Of a DNA stretch of 64,000 bases, positions 15,996 to 23,232 are shown piece after piece. This stretch comes from Verrucomicrobiaceae bacterium (GTDB lineage Bacteria > Verrucomicrobiota > Verrucomicrobiia > Verrucomicrobiales > Verrucomicrobiaceae): positions 62,001 through 126,000 of the forward strand of contig JAEUHM010000009.1 of the NCBI GenBank assembly GCA_016795485.1. Reading direction: 5' to 3'. The notes beneath the pieces are model-generated. The model was not told the DNA's origin. It made no database searches and saw nothing but the letters and a program-made list of their open reading frames with translations. Made by a program: the position numbers and the translations under genes. Each line of letters begins with the position of its first letter. Position 1 is the stretch's first letter.

Positions 15996-17306
15996 TCAGT
16001 TTCGGATCCACAGAACCCCTGCCCCGACTTGATTGCGAGGCGCCCCGGTTGCTCTCGCAGAGTTGCTGAGCACCCTGACGATGTCTGCGGGCGAAACTCC
16101 TCGACTCAGAAGCGCGGCCACCGCTCCGGTCACCACTCCCGCCGAGCCGCTGGTGCCGCTCGTGATGGCTTTCATCTGAGTCTCCCAGGCCACCGGCAAG
16201 CCTACACCCGGCGCACTGATGTCCAATCCCGCTCCTGAGTTGGAAAAGTAGGCTTGCTTGCTGTTGCGATCCACACTCCCCACACTAATGACCCTCTCGA
16301 TGGCCGCAGGAAACGCCAAGCGATCGTAGCTATCGTTCCCAGCGGCGGCTACCACGATCACTTGCTTCTTGGCTGCATACTCGATGGCTCTCCGCAGCAG
16401 CACGCTGTCATCATAGCCACCCAGACTGATGTTAATCACATCCGCGCCTCGATCCACTGCCTCCACGATGCCTTGCGCTAGCACCATGTTCACACTCAGC
16501 CCTTGGTCGTTCGCTACTCGGATGTCGAGGATGTCCGCAGCGGGCGATACTCCAGGCACTTGATCGTCCTCACCCGCTATGAGAGACGCCACACTGGTGC
16601 CGTGGCTGTGTGGCGTCTTGCCATCTTGCACCAAATCAATGTGCGTCAGGCGTCCTTCACCAAAGGTTGGATGCTGGGCCACTCCCGTATCGAGCACCGC
16701 TACGGTCACGCCCTTCCCCCACGCCGAGCGATCTCCCACGGCATTGATCGCGGTTAAAAACTCACTGCCCACGGCCGCACTTCCGCCCTGGTTGTCTTTA
16801 GCGGGCTTTGGAAGTTGCGGCGTGGTCAGCCAGAAGTGCGGTTCCACGTTAGGGCTGTCCGGCCTTCCTTTCTGGGACTTCAGGTAGCGATTCAGCGTCT
16901 CCGCATCGCCAAACCCCACTCGCACGCCATGGATGGCATCCAGGCTGGAGATCACTCGCAGACCCAAGCTCGCAGCACTCGCCAAAAACTTCCGCAGCGC
17001 CTCAGCCGTGTCGAAAGTCAGCACCGCCTCATTAGGCACCGCCGTCGGTTCATCCAGCAGTTCGATGAGCGCCACCAGATCCTCATCCACGACAGGTGTC
17101 GGCACATTCATGACTACCGGTTCCGGCTTCTTCAGTTCCACCGGCTTGAGCTGAGGCACCACAGGAGGCGGCGGTGGCTTCACGTTGAAAGCATCCGTGA
17201 CTTTGTCTCTGAGCACCGCAAAGAGCGCCACAAGCGCCAGCAGGCCAACGAGCACCAGCACCATCGTCACAATGGTGGAGGTGGTGGACCGCTCTTGCTG
17301 GCTCAT
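15996..17306 (-). CDS. Membrane-anchored S8 subtilisin-family serine protease
   Basis: 436 residues. An N-terminal transmembrane helix (about 11-32) is followed by a proline-rich linker with PPPPP (44-48), then a region of about 100 residues that resembles an inhibitor-like propeptide (TAEALRKFLASAASLGLRV), and the peptidase domain from about 185. The catalytic triad is visible: D206 in VAVLDTGV, H235 in SHGTSVASLIAG, S386 in GTSGSAG, with the oxyanion Asn N324 in AAAGNDS. No C-terminal domain follows. A single uncleaved anchor would place the protease on the periplasmic side. It lies 34 nt downstream of the GH5-like gene on the same strand and may be co-transcribed with it. Confidence 0.92.
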   Translation of the reverse strand: MSQQERSTTSTIVTMVLVLVGLLALVALFAVLRDKVTDAFNVKPPPPPVVPQLKPVELKKPEPVVMNVPTPVVDEDLVALIELLDEPTAVPNEAVLTFDTAEALRKFLASAASLGLRVISSLDAIHGVRVGFGDAETLNRYLKSQKGRPDSPNVEPHFWLTTPQLPKPAKDNQGGSAAVGSEFLTAINAVGDRSAWGKGVTVAVLDTGVAQHPTFGEGRLTHIDLVQDGKTPHSHGTSVASLIAGEDDQVPGVSPAADILDIRVANDQGLSVNMVLAQGIVEAVDRGADVINISLGGYDDSVLLRRAIEYAAKKQVIVVAAAGNDSYDRLAFPAAIERVISVGSVDRNSKQAYFSNSGAGLDISAPGVGLPVAWETQMKAITSGTSGSAGVVTGAVAALLSRGVSPADIVRVLSNSARATGAPRNQVGAGVLWIRN

Positions 17307-17340
17307 GAGGTTACAAATCTAGAGGGCTGCATGCGCTAGT

Positions 17341-18735
17341 TCATTCCCACTGAATCACCGCAGCCACATCCTTGTCATACGTTGGTGCCTTGAGCACGGC
17401 GCTCTTCTCGCGCTCCTGGCGCACCTCTCTCATCGTCACCGGATCATACCAGGTCACCTGAGCCGCTTTGGCGGGCAGGTGCAGTTCCACCTCGTCCTTC
17501 CATGGCCCCGGCTTCATTTTGTCGTGGTGCAAATACATCACCGCGTGATTCTCACCTGCCAGAATGCGCACCGAGAGGCCCTTGCTGGCCTTCTTGATCA
17601 TTGGCTGAGCCGGTTTCATCTTCGCGAACTCCATTCTCGTCAGCAGCGCCTTCAGAAAGCCGAGTTGTGCTCGCAAAGCAGCACTTCCTCCGCCCGGCTG
17701 GGTCTCCGGGTAACGAAAACTGCCGTCCTCGTGGCCCACCGTGAAGGAGTAGTCCAGGTGATTGAACGCCGCACCGCCAGCCAGCAGCCAATCCCACGCC
17801 TCACTGCGATACAAGTCATCCCCATTGCCGCGGAAGCCCGTTTCGTTGTTCCCCACCGCCACTCCCAGGTCCCAGTTCTCCTCCACCGCCACAGGCGGGT
17901 AAGTGTAATGGAAGTTGAAGAGCTTCACCCCTTCAGGCCGCTCAGCAATCCTCGCGCTCTTGTTAGCGATGTTCAGCGAGATGATCTTCTTCGTCTCATG
18001 CGTCCTCTGAGCATCGTTGATGAGGCTCACCACCCACTTTTGCCATTCCATCGTCACCCCGCCGAAGTAGGGCTCGTTGCACACCTCGTAGTAGACGTTC
18101 CCGGCATCGCGCAGTTCCTCCACCAGCTTGCGCACAAACTTTTCCTGCACGGCGAGCAGTCGTTTGTCCGCTTCCATGCTGTAGACCTGGTCATGCGGCG
18201 TCTTTCCGTAATCGCCTACATGATTGTTCGGATGAAACGGACTCAGCGGCCACATCTTGGACTTCGTCTTGTCATCCTTGTCGGGATAGAACGGGCAAAA
18301 CAGATTCAGCTCCAGCACCACCCCGCACCGGTCAGCAGCGGCCACCACCGCGTGCAGTCTCTTATAATAGGCGTCATTCCAGTTTCCCAGATCCCACTTC
18401 CCCTCCACCTCCGCCCACGGCGCGAGGTAATCCCTCCTCGGAGGCGCCAACGTATTCCGCTCAATGTTGAACGCCCCCTCCGGCTCCACGTAGGACGCCC
18501 CCATGAACACCCGGCTCACGTTCAGTCCGTCCTGCTGCAGTTGCGTGAAGTAGCGCTCAAAGTCGAACGCCCGATTCAGCAGCACCCCGTAGTGCTCCCC
18601 ACTTCCCACCAGCAGCACCGGCTGCCCACGCCATTCAAGGTAACGCGGGTTCCACTCCATTACGCAGAGAGAATCAGACGCAGCAGCGGCACTCATGGTC
18701 AAAAGCAGGGCGTATACAGGTGGCAACCCAGGCAT
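17341..18735 (-). CDS. Secreted GH5-like (clan GH-A) glycoside hydrolase
   Basis: 464 residues from ATG 18735, which begins a short signal-peptide-like segment (PVYALLLTMSAAAAS). The frame stays open upstream to 19230, but that extension only mirrors the divergent Smr gene and was excluded. The core is a TIM-barrel glycosidase: YYEVCNEP supplies the predicted acid/base E221, and GNNETGF the predicted nucleophile E298, as in clan GH-A. The C-terminal ~90 residues look like a small beta-sandwich. Closest resemblance is to cellulase/mannanase-like families; substrate cannot be assigned. It is divergent from the Smr gene with only 21 bp between start codons, and upstream of the subtilase on the same strand. 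Confidence 0.8.
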   Translation of the reverse strand: MPGLPPVYALLLTMSAAAASDSLCVMEWNPRYLEWRGQPVLLVGSGEHYGVLLNRAFDFERYFTQLQQDGLNVSRVFMGASYVEPEGAFNIERNTLAPPRRDYLAPWAEVEGKWDLGNWNDAYYKRLHAVVAAADRCGVVLELNLFCPFYPDKDDKTKSKMWPLSPFHPNNHVGDYGKTPHDQVYSMEADKRLLAVQEKFVRKLVEELRDAGNVYYEVCNEPYFGGVTMEWQKWVVSLINDAQRTHETKKIISLNIANKSARIAERPEGVKLFNFHYTYPPVAVEENWDLGVAVGNNETGFRGNGDDLYRSEAWDWLLAGGAAFNHLDYSFTVGHEDGSFRYPETQPGGGSAALRAQLGFLKALLTRMEFAKMKPAQPMIKKASKGLSVRILAGENHAVMYLHHDKMKPGPWKDEVELHLPAKAAQVTWYDPVTMREVRQEREKSAVLKAPTYDKDVAAVIQWE

Positions 18736-18756
18736 CCCCGCCCATACTCCAGCCCC

Positions 18757-19047
18757 ATGCCGGAAGAAAGCGACATTCCAGACCAGCCCGTCGTCATCCC
18801 CATCACCGGGGAGCTCGACCTCCACGCCTTCCAGCCCCGCGAGCTCGGCACTCTGCTGCCAGACTACTTTGAGGAATGCCGCCGCGCGGGCATCCTCACC
18901 GTCCGAGTCGTCCATGGCAAAGGCACCGGCGCCCTCCGCACCTCCGTCCATGCCCTCCTTCAGCGCCTCCCCGGCATCCAGGGCTGGACCTGGCCACTCG
19001 ACGCCACCAGCGGCGGCTGGGGAGCCACCCTCGTCAGGCTTGCATGA
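18757..19047 (+). CDS. Small stand-alone Smr-domain protein
   Basis: 96 residues from ATG 18757. The sequence is almost entirely an Smr (MutS2 C-terminal-like) domain: the LDLHAFQPREL start, a helical region (LLPDYFEECRRAG), then the core VRVVHGKGTGALRTSV, where HGKG is the family signature. Stand-alone Smr proteins are nucleases or nucleic-acid-binding proteins; some cleave mRNA on collided ribosomes. No partner domain such as MutS2 or DUF2027 is present. Its frame is open far upstream only because it lies antisense to the glycosidase gene. It sits 75 nt before zwf on the same strand and could share its transcript. Confidence 0.85.
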   Translation: MPEESDIPDQPVVIPITGELDLHAFQPRELGTLLPDYFEECRRAGILTVRVVHGKGTGALRTSVHALLQRLPGIQGWTWPLDATSGGWGATLVRLA

Positions 19048-19122
19048 CGCCCCTTCCCGCCTAGCCTCGCACTCCCCACCCAACCACGGCAAAAACTCAC
19101 CCAGAGCCGACAAAGAACCGCA

Positions 19123-20670
19123 ATGTCCGTAGACGCACCCGAAAACCCCTTCCTCGACACCCTCATCACCCGGCAGCGCGCAGAACCCTGCACCGTGGTC
19201 ATCTTTGGAGCCACCGGCGACCTCACCCACCGCAAGCTCATCCCCGCCCTCTACAACCTAGCCGCCTCCTCCGAGCTCCCGCCCCAGTCCAAAGTCATCG
19301 GTTTCGCCCGGAGAGACAAATCAGACGAAGACTTCCGCACCGAGCTCGAAGCCGCCAACCGCAAACACTCCCGCCAAGGCCACGACGACGCCCTCTGGGG
19401 CAGTTTCGCCCAGGGCATCCACTACCACCGCAGCGAGTTCACCGACACCGAAGGCTACCGCGGCCTAGCCAAGCTCCTCGACGACTTCGACACCCAGCGC
19501 GGCTCCCCCGCCAACCGCCTCTTCTACCTCGCCACCGCCCCCGAGTACTTCCACGTCGTCCTCGAGCAACTCGCCGCCGTCGGCCTCAACATCGCCCCCG
19601 AGGGCAAATGGGCACGCGTCGTCTGCGAGAAACCCTTCGGCAAAGACCTCAAATCCGCCCAAAAGCTCAACACCACCGTCAGCCAAGTCTTTGCCGAGCG
19701 CGACACCTACCGCATCGACCACTACCTCGGCAAAGAAACCGCGCAGAACCTCATGGTCCTCCGCTTTGCCAACGAAATCTTCGAGCCCCTCTGGAACTCC
19801 CGCTACATCGACAACGTCCAGATCACCTGTGCAGAGAACCTCGGCATGGAAGGCGGCCGCGGCGCCTACTACGACACCGCCGGAGCCCTCCGCGACATGG
19901 TGCAGAACCACCTCTTCCAGCTCCTCAGCCTCGTCGCCATGGAGCCCCCCACCGACCTCAGTGCAGACTCCGTGCGCGACGAGAAAGTCAAAGTCATCCG
20001 CTCCCTCCGCCCCCTCGCCACCATTGAGGAAGTCGCCCAAAACGTCATCCGCGCCCAATACACCGCCGGCTTCGTCGATGGCCAATCCCGAGTAGGCTAC
20101 CGGAAGGAAGACCGCGTCAACCCCCAGTCCCTCACCGAAAGCTACGTCGCCCTCCGCCTCCGTATCGACACTTGGCGTTGGCAAGGCGTCCCCTTCTACA
20201 TGCGCGTAGGCAAGCAACTCCCTCGCAAGGCCACCGAAATCTCCATCCACTTCAAGACCCCGCCCCAGAACCTCTTCCGCACCCTAGAGGTCAACGAAGG
20301 CGGCAACGTCCTCGTCATCCGCATCCAGCCAGACGAAGGCATCTCCCTCCGCATGCTCTCCAAGCAACCCGGAGTCCTCTTGCGCATGCAACCCGTCAAG
20401 ATGGACTTCCACTACCGCACCAGCTTTGGCAAATCCTCCCCAGAAGCCTACGAGCGCCTCCTGCTCGACGCCATGGCCGGAGACGCCACCCTCTTCGCCC
20501 GGAACGACGAAGTCGAAAGCGCCTGGAGATACATCGACGCCATCGAACACGCCTGGCACGACGACCCCAAAATCGCCCCGCCCATGCACGAATACCCCGC
20601 CGGATCGTGGGGCCCCCGAGCCGCCGACGAAATGCTCGGAGTCGATGGCCGAGTGTGGCGGAGGATATAA
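19123..20670 (+). CDS. zwf: Glucose-6-phosphate 1-dehydrogenase
   Basis: 515 residues, full length for the family (about 490-515). It oxidises glucose 6-phosphate to 6-phosphogluconolactone with NADP+ in the oxidative pentose phosphate pathway. The Rossmann motif IFGATGDLTHRK (27-38), CEKPFGKD (168-175), and the catalytic RIDHYLGKE (197-205, with H200 and K204) are all present. The C-terminus ending in GSWGPRAADEM is also typical. Lactonase and 6-phosphogluconate dehydrogenase genes are not adjacent. Third codon positions are dominated by C, which matches the C-rich top strand of this stretch rather than the rest of the window. The repeat cluster begins 7 nt after its stop. Confidence 0.97.
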   Translation: MSVDAPENPFLDTLITRQRAEPCTVVIFGATGDLTHRKLIPALYNLAASSELPPQSKVIGFARRDKSDEDFRTELEAANRKHSRQGHDDALWGSFAQGIHYHRSEFTDTEGYRGLAKLLDDFDTQRGSPANRLFYLATAPEYFHVVLEQLAAVGLNIAPEGKWARVVCEKPFGKDLKSAQKLNTTVSQVFAERDTYRIDHYLGKETAQNLMVLRFANEIFEPLWNSRYIDNVQITCAENLGMEGGRGAYYDTAGALRDMVQNHLFQLLSLVAMEPPTDLSADSVRDEKVKVIRSLRPLATIEEVAQNVIRAQYTAGFVDGQSRVGYRKEDRVNPQSLTESYVALRLRIDTWRWQGVPFYMRVGKQLPRKATEISIHFKTPPQNLFRTLEVNEGGNVLVIRIQPDEGISLRMLSKQPGVLLRMQPVKMDFHYRTSFGKSSPEAYERLLLDAMAGDATLFARNDEVESAWRYIDAIEHAWHDDPKIAPPMHEYPAGSWGPRAADEMLGVDGRVWRRI

Positions 20671-20676
20671 ACAAAG

Positions 20677-20962
20677 CCTCTCGCGCCCCTTCAGGGCGCA
20701 ATGCATTCATTCACCGCGAGACCCAGGGCATCGCTACGCTCAGCCCTGGGCTAGAGTCTCAGCCCCCTTTGGGGGCGTTTTGGGGCAACGGTGTGTTCCG
20801 CCCATCGCCCCGCCACACGAACCGGCCCAACGCTCGGTTCCGCCCATCGTCCCGCCACACGAACCGGCCCAACGGGCCGGCAGATTTAGCCCAGGGCTGA
20901 GCGGAGCGATGCCCTGGGTTCGTGGCACGGCAACGCCGGGTGCCCTGGAGGGGCACGAGAGG
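20677..20962. repeat. Inverted-repeat element, copy A (286 bp)
   Basis: The ends are imperfect inverted repeats: CCTCTCGCGCCCC at the left and a reverse-complement-like GGGGCACGAGAGG at the right. Inside lie a left 32-bp block (20721-20752) and a right block (20888-20919); each folds into CCCAGGGC/GCCCTGGG and the two are reverse complements at 31 of 32 positions. A GC-rich hairpin (AGCCCCCTTTGGGGGC) and two tandem ~45-bp modules based on CGCCCATCG and GGCCCAACG occupy the centre. Short open frames across it are not believable genes. Confidence 0.9.
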
Positions 20963-20993
20963 CCTCATTCATGCCCCCGCGCGCCTGCCGTGG

Positions 20994-21446
20994 TCAATCC
21001 CACACGTACCGCTCGTCGAACGCGATCTCGTACTTCCGCAAAAACGCCCGGAACTCCTCCTGAAACGTCTTTACCCGATGATGCTCCCGCTGGTTGCGAA
21101 TGTAATCCCGCACCTCCTCCACCGCCGACTGACTCACGGAGAACGCCCCGTAACCCGCCTGCCAATGGAACCCACGGAACCCCTCCCCGCGCTCTCGGAG
21201 CCAATCCGTGGCGCTCTTTTTCAGGCCGCCCACCACATCGCTCAACGCCACCGTCCGCCCGAGCAAAAACAGCACGTGCGCGTGATCCGGCTCCGAGTTC
21301 ATCTCCACCGGCATGCAATCCATCCCCTTCAGCACCCCGCCCATGTAGGCGTGCAAATCATCGCGGATCGCATCCACCAGCACGCGGTCGCGATTTTTCG
21401 TGGAGAAAACCAAGTGCACATAGAGTTTGGCAAGCGATTGCGGCAT
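20994..21446 (-). CDS. REP-associated-type Y1 (HUH) transposase
   Basis: 150 residues, ATG at 21446. The HUH motif is H55-x-H57 in EPDHAHVLF, and the predicted catalytic tyrosine is Y115 in EVRDYIRNQREHH, the layout of IS200/IS605 TnpA and of REP-associated tyrosine transposases (RAYTs). The N-terminal VHLVFSTKNR also fits. No TnpB or IscB gene accompanies it, and no IS200-type end structure is seen next to it. Instead it sits between two copies of the ~286-bp inverted-repeat element (31 nt from copy A, 104 nt from copy B), the arrangement typical of RAYTs and their cognate palindromes. Such proteins are single-copy, domesticated nucleases that are thought to spread REP sequences. It appears intact. 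Confidence 0.88.
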   Translation of the reverse strand: MPQSLAKLYVHLVFSTKNRDRVLVDAIRDDLHAYMGGVLKGMDCMPVEMNSEPDHAHVLFLLGRTVALSDVVGGLKKSATDWLRERGEGFRGFHWQAGYGAFSVSQSAVEEVRDYIRNQREHHRVKTFQEEFRAFLRKYEIAFDERYVWD

Positions 21447-21550
21447 GGCGACGGATCAGGCCAGTGTAAACCAGATTGGCCGGAGCGGAAGAGTTTCATC
21501 CAAGACAGGGCCCCAGGCAATGAAATCGGTGCGGTGGGAAAGGAAAGGAG

Positions 21551-21835
21551 CCTCTCGCGCCCATTCAGGGCGCAATGCATTTATTCACCGGTGACCCAGG
21601 GCATCGCTACGCTCAGCCCTGGGCTGGGGTCTTAGCCCCCTTTGGGGGCGTTTTGGGGCAACAGACATCCCGGCGGGTCGTTTTGTTGGGGGGATTGGTC
21701 CGGCGTTCGGTTCGGCCCATTGTTTTGTCGCGTGGACCGGCCCAAGGGGTCGGGAGGGTTAGCCCAGGGCTGAGCGGAGCGATGCCCTGGGTTTTTGGGT
21801 TGGCAATGTGGGGTGCCCTGGAGGGGCACGAGAGG
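21551..21835. repeat. Inverted-repeat element, copy B (285 bp)
   Basis: Same layout as copy A: terminal inverted repeats, left 32-bp block at 21594-21625, right block at 21761-21792, and the GGGGGC hairpin in between. The central module is the most diverged of the three full copies (TTGTTTTGTCG-type sequence replaces the CGCCCATCG module). It follows the transposase gene start at a distance of 104 bp. Confidence 0.9.
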
Positions 21836-21843
21836 GTTTGGAG

Positions 21844-22129
21844 CCTCTCGCGCCCCTTCAGGGCGCGGGGCGTGGGGGCATTCGTGACCCAGGGCATCGC
21901 TTCGCTCAGCCCTGGGCTGGGGTCTTAGCCCCCTTTGGGGGCGTTTTGGGGCGCGGCGGGTCGCCTCGCCCATCGTGCCGCCGGGAGATTGGCCCAACGT
22001 TTGGTTCCGCCCATCGTTTGGCCGGGTGGACCGGCCCAACGGGTCGGGAGATTTAGCCCAGGGCTGAGCGGAGCGATGCCCTGGGTTCGTGGGTTGGCAA
22101 TTTGGGGTGCCCTGAAGGGGCACGAGAGG
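21844..22129. repeat. Inverted-repeat element, copy C (286 bp)
   Basis: Begins 8 bp after copy B, in the same orientation. Left block 21887-21918 differs in its loop (TTCG in place of TACG); right block 22055-22086 is intact. The central module has two CGCCCATCG-based sub-repeats, as in copy A. Confidence 0.9.
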
Positions 22130-22137
22130 GTTTGGAG

Positions 22138-22242
22138 GCTCTCGCGCCCTTTCAGGGCGCAATGCATTTATTCATCGCGAGACCCAGGGCATCGCTACGC
22201 TCAGCCCTGGGCTAGAGTCTCAGCCCCCCTTGGGGGCGTTTG
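22138..22242. repeat. Inverted-repeat element, truncated copy D
   Basis: Only the left part is present: terminal hairpin (GCGCCC/GGGCGC), left 32-bp block at 22182-22213, and the GGGGGC hairpin. It breaks off where the others continue with TTTTGGGG and runs into GT-rich sequence. No right block was found downstream. Confidence 0.85.
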
Positions 22243-22535
22243 TGGGGGCTATTGTGGTGTTTGTGGTGGATGCGTGGGCGTTTGTGGTAGTTGCTTGGGT
22301 GTTTTGGGGTTGTGTTTTGGGTAAATGGGGGTGTGTTTTGGGTTTTTGGGTGGGTTCTCCGCTGTTTTTGTTGGGTGTTTTGGGTAAATGGGTCGTTGAT
22401 TTGGGTTTTTGGGTCGATTCTCCGCTGTTTTTGTCGTGTGTTTTGACAGCATGGGGTTGTTTTCTTGAATCAGTGGTGTATTTTACTGAATCATTGACTA
22501 TTTTTGGCGGAGAAACGGTCTATTTTCTTGATACA
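22243..22535. other. GT-rich gene-free stretch upstream of the orphan gene
   Basis: Almost devoid of C on the top strand and dominated by runs such as TGTTTTGGG and TTTGTGGT. It contains a two-copy 63-bp tandem repeat (22321-22446). The frame of the downstream gene is open through it and would code for a hydrophobic G/V/F/W-rich stretch, but composition explains this better than coding. Confidence 0.6.
22321..22446. repeat. Two-copy 63-bp GT-rich tandem repeat
   Basis: Copies at 22321-22383 and 22384-22446, each starting GTAAATGGG and containing TTCTCCGCTGTTTTTGT. The period of 63 nt is a multiple of three. Confidence 0.8.
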
Positions 22536-23219
22536 ATGCTTGCTGTTTATGATTTTGCGGTGACTCAGCTTCGTTATGTGATGGCTGCTATGGTGGAGGT
22601 GCCTGCTTTTCGTCCGGATGGGGCTTCGGTGGCTGATGTGGAGGCTATGTTGGATGGGGCGGAGCCTATTGGGACGGCCTACGTGAGTGCTCGGATGAAT
22701 CTGGGGTTTGCTCAGACTGGGCGGCGGCTGGCTTTTGAGGTGCTGAATGATGCTTGTGTGGACTTTTTTAGTCAGGCGGGCAATGCTTTCCGCAAGGATG
22801 CGGCGGTTATGGAGCAGTTGGGGGCTCTGCCGGTGAATGCTAGGGCGTTTCCGAAGATGTTGGCGCGGGCGGATGCGATTTTGGCGGCTTGGGCTCAGTT
22901 GCCGCTGATTGGGGTGCCGCCGGGGGTGTTTGTGGTGGCTCAGGTGGATGCGCCGCTGACGCGGGTGGGGATGCTGGGGCTGCGGGATGCGGCGGTGGCT
23001 GCGGGCGGGGTGCTGACGGTGGCGGAGCAGGCGTTCCAACTGCATCGCAGTGCGCTGAATGCGAAACTGCGTGAGATGCGGGATTTTGTGGTGGCGGCTC
23101 TGAGGCTGGGGAGGTCGCAGTTTCCTGAGGGTTCTGTGGACCGGGGGCTGATTGACGCGGTTCCGAAGCGGAGAAAGGCTAGGCGGGAGGACGAGGAGGG
23201 GGGCGGGGAGGAGGGGTGA
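22536..23219 (+). CDS. Orphan hypothetical protein
   Basis: 227 residues from ATG 22536. I do not recognise the family. It looks helical and soluble: no signal peptide, an N-terminal segment (AVYDFAVTQLRYVMAAM), a middle part with RRLAFEVLNDACVDFF and GNAFRKDAAVMEQL, and a charged tail (PKRRKARREDEEGGG) rich in Lys/Arg then Glu/Gly. The open frame reaches back to 22230, but the upstream part lies in GT-rich repeat sequence. The chosen ATG is the first after that tract; a second ATG in MAAMVEVP is possible. Codon third positions favour G and T, as does the top strand overall here. It lies next to the repeat/transposase cluster and converges with the PPC gene 13 bp away. Confidence 0.7.
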   Translation: MLAVYDFAVTQLRYVMAAMVEVPAFRPDGASVADVEAMLDGAEPIGTAYVSARMNLGFAQTGRRLAFEVLNDACVDFFSQAGNAFRKDAAVMEQLGALPVNARAFPKMLARADAILAAWAQLPLIGVPPGVFVVAQVDAPLTRVGMLGLRDAAVAAGGVLTVAEQAFQLHRSALNAKLREMRDFVVAALRLGRSQFPEGSVDRGLIDAVPKRRKARREDEEGGGEEG

Positions 23220-23232
23220 CGGGTTTTTTGGG

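Noticed and set aside
17479-18756. Long plus-strand open frame ahead of the Smr domain
   Set aside because: It is antisense to the glycosidase gene and has a His/Arg/Leu-rich composition without domains; the Smr domain begins at 18757.
18736-19230. N-terminal extension of the glycosidase frame to a 629-residue protein
   Set aside because: It is low-complexity, Gly/Ala/Glu-rich and exactly antisense to the Smr gene, whose domain is clear. The signal peptide at 18735 supports the shorter protein.
20671-22229. Many overlapping open frames in the repeat cluster
   Set aside because: They are GC-rich translations of the inverted-repeat elements on both strands. Only the Y1 transposase has a recognised fold.
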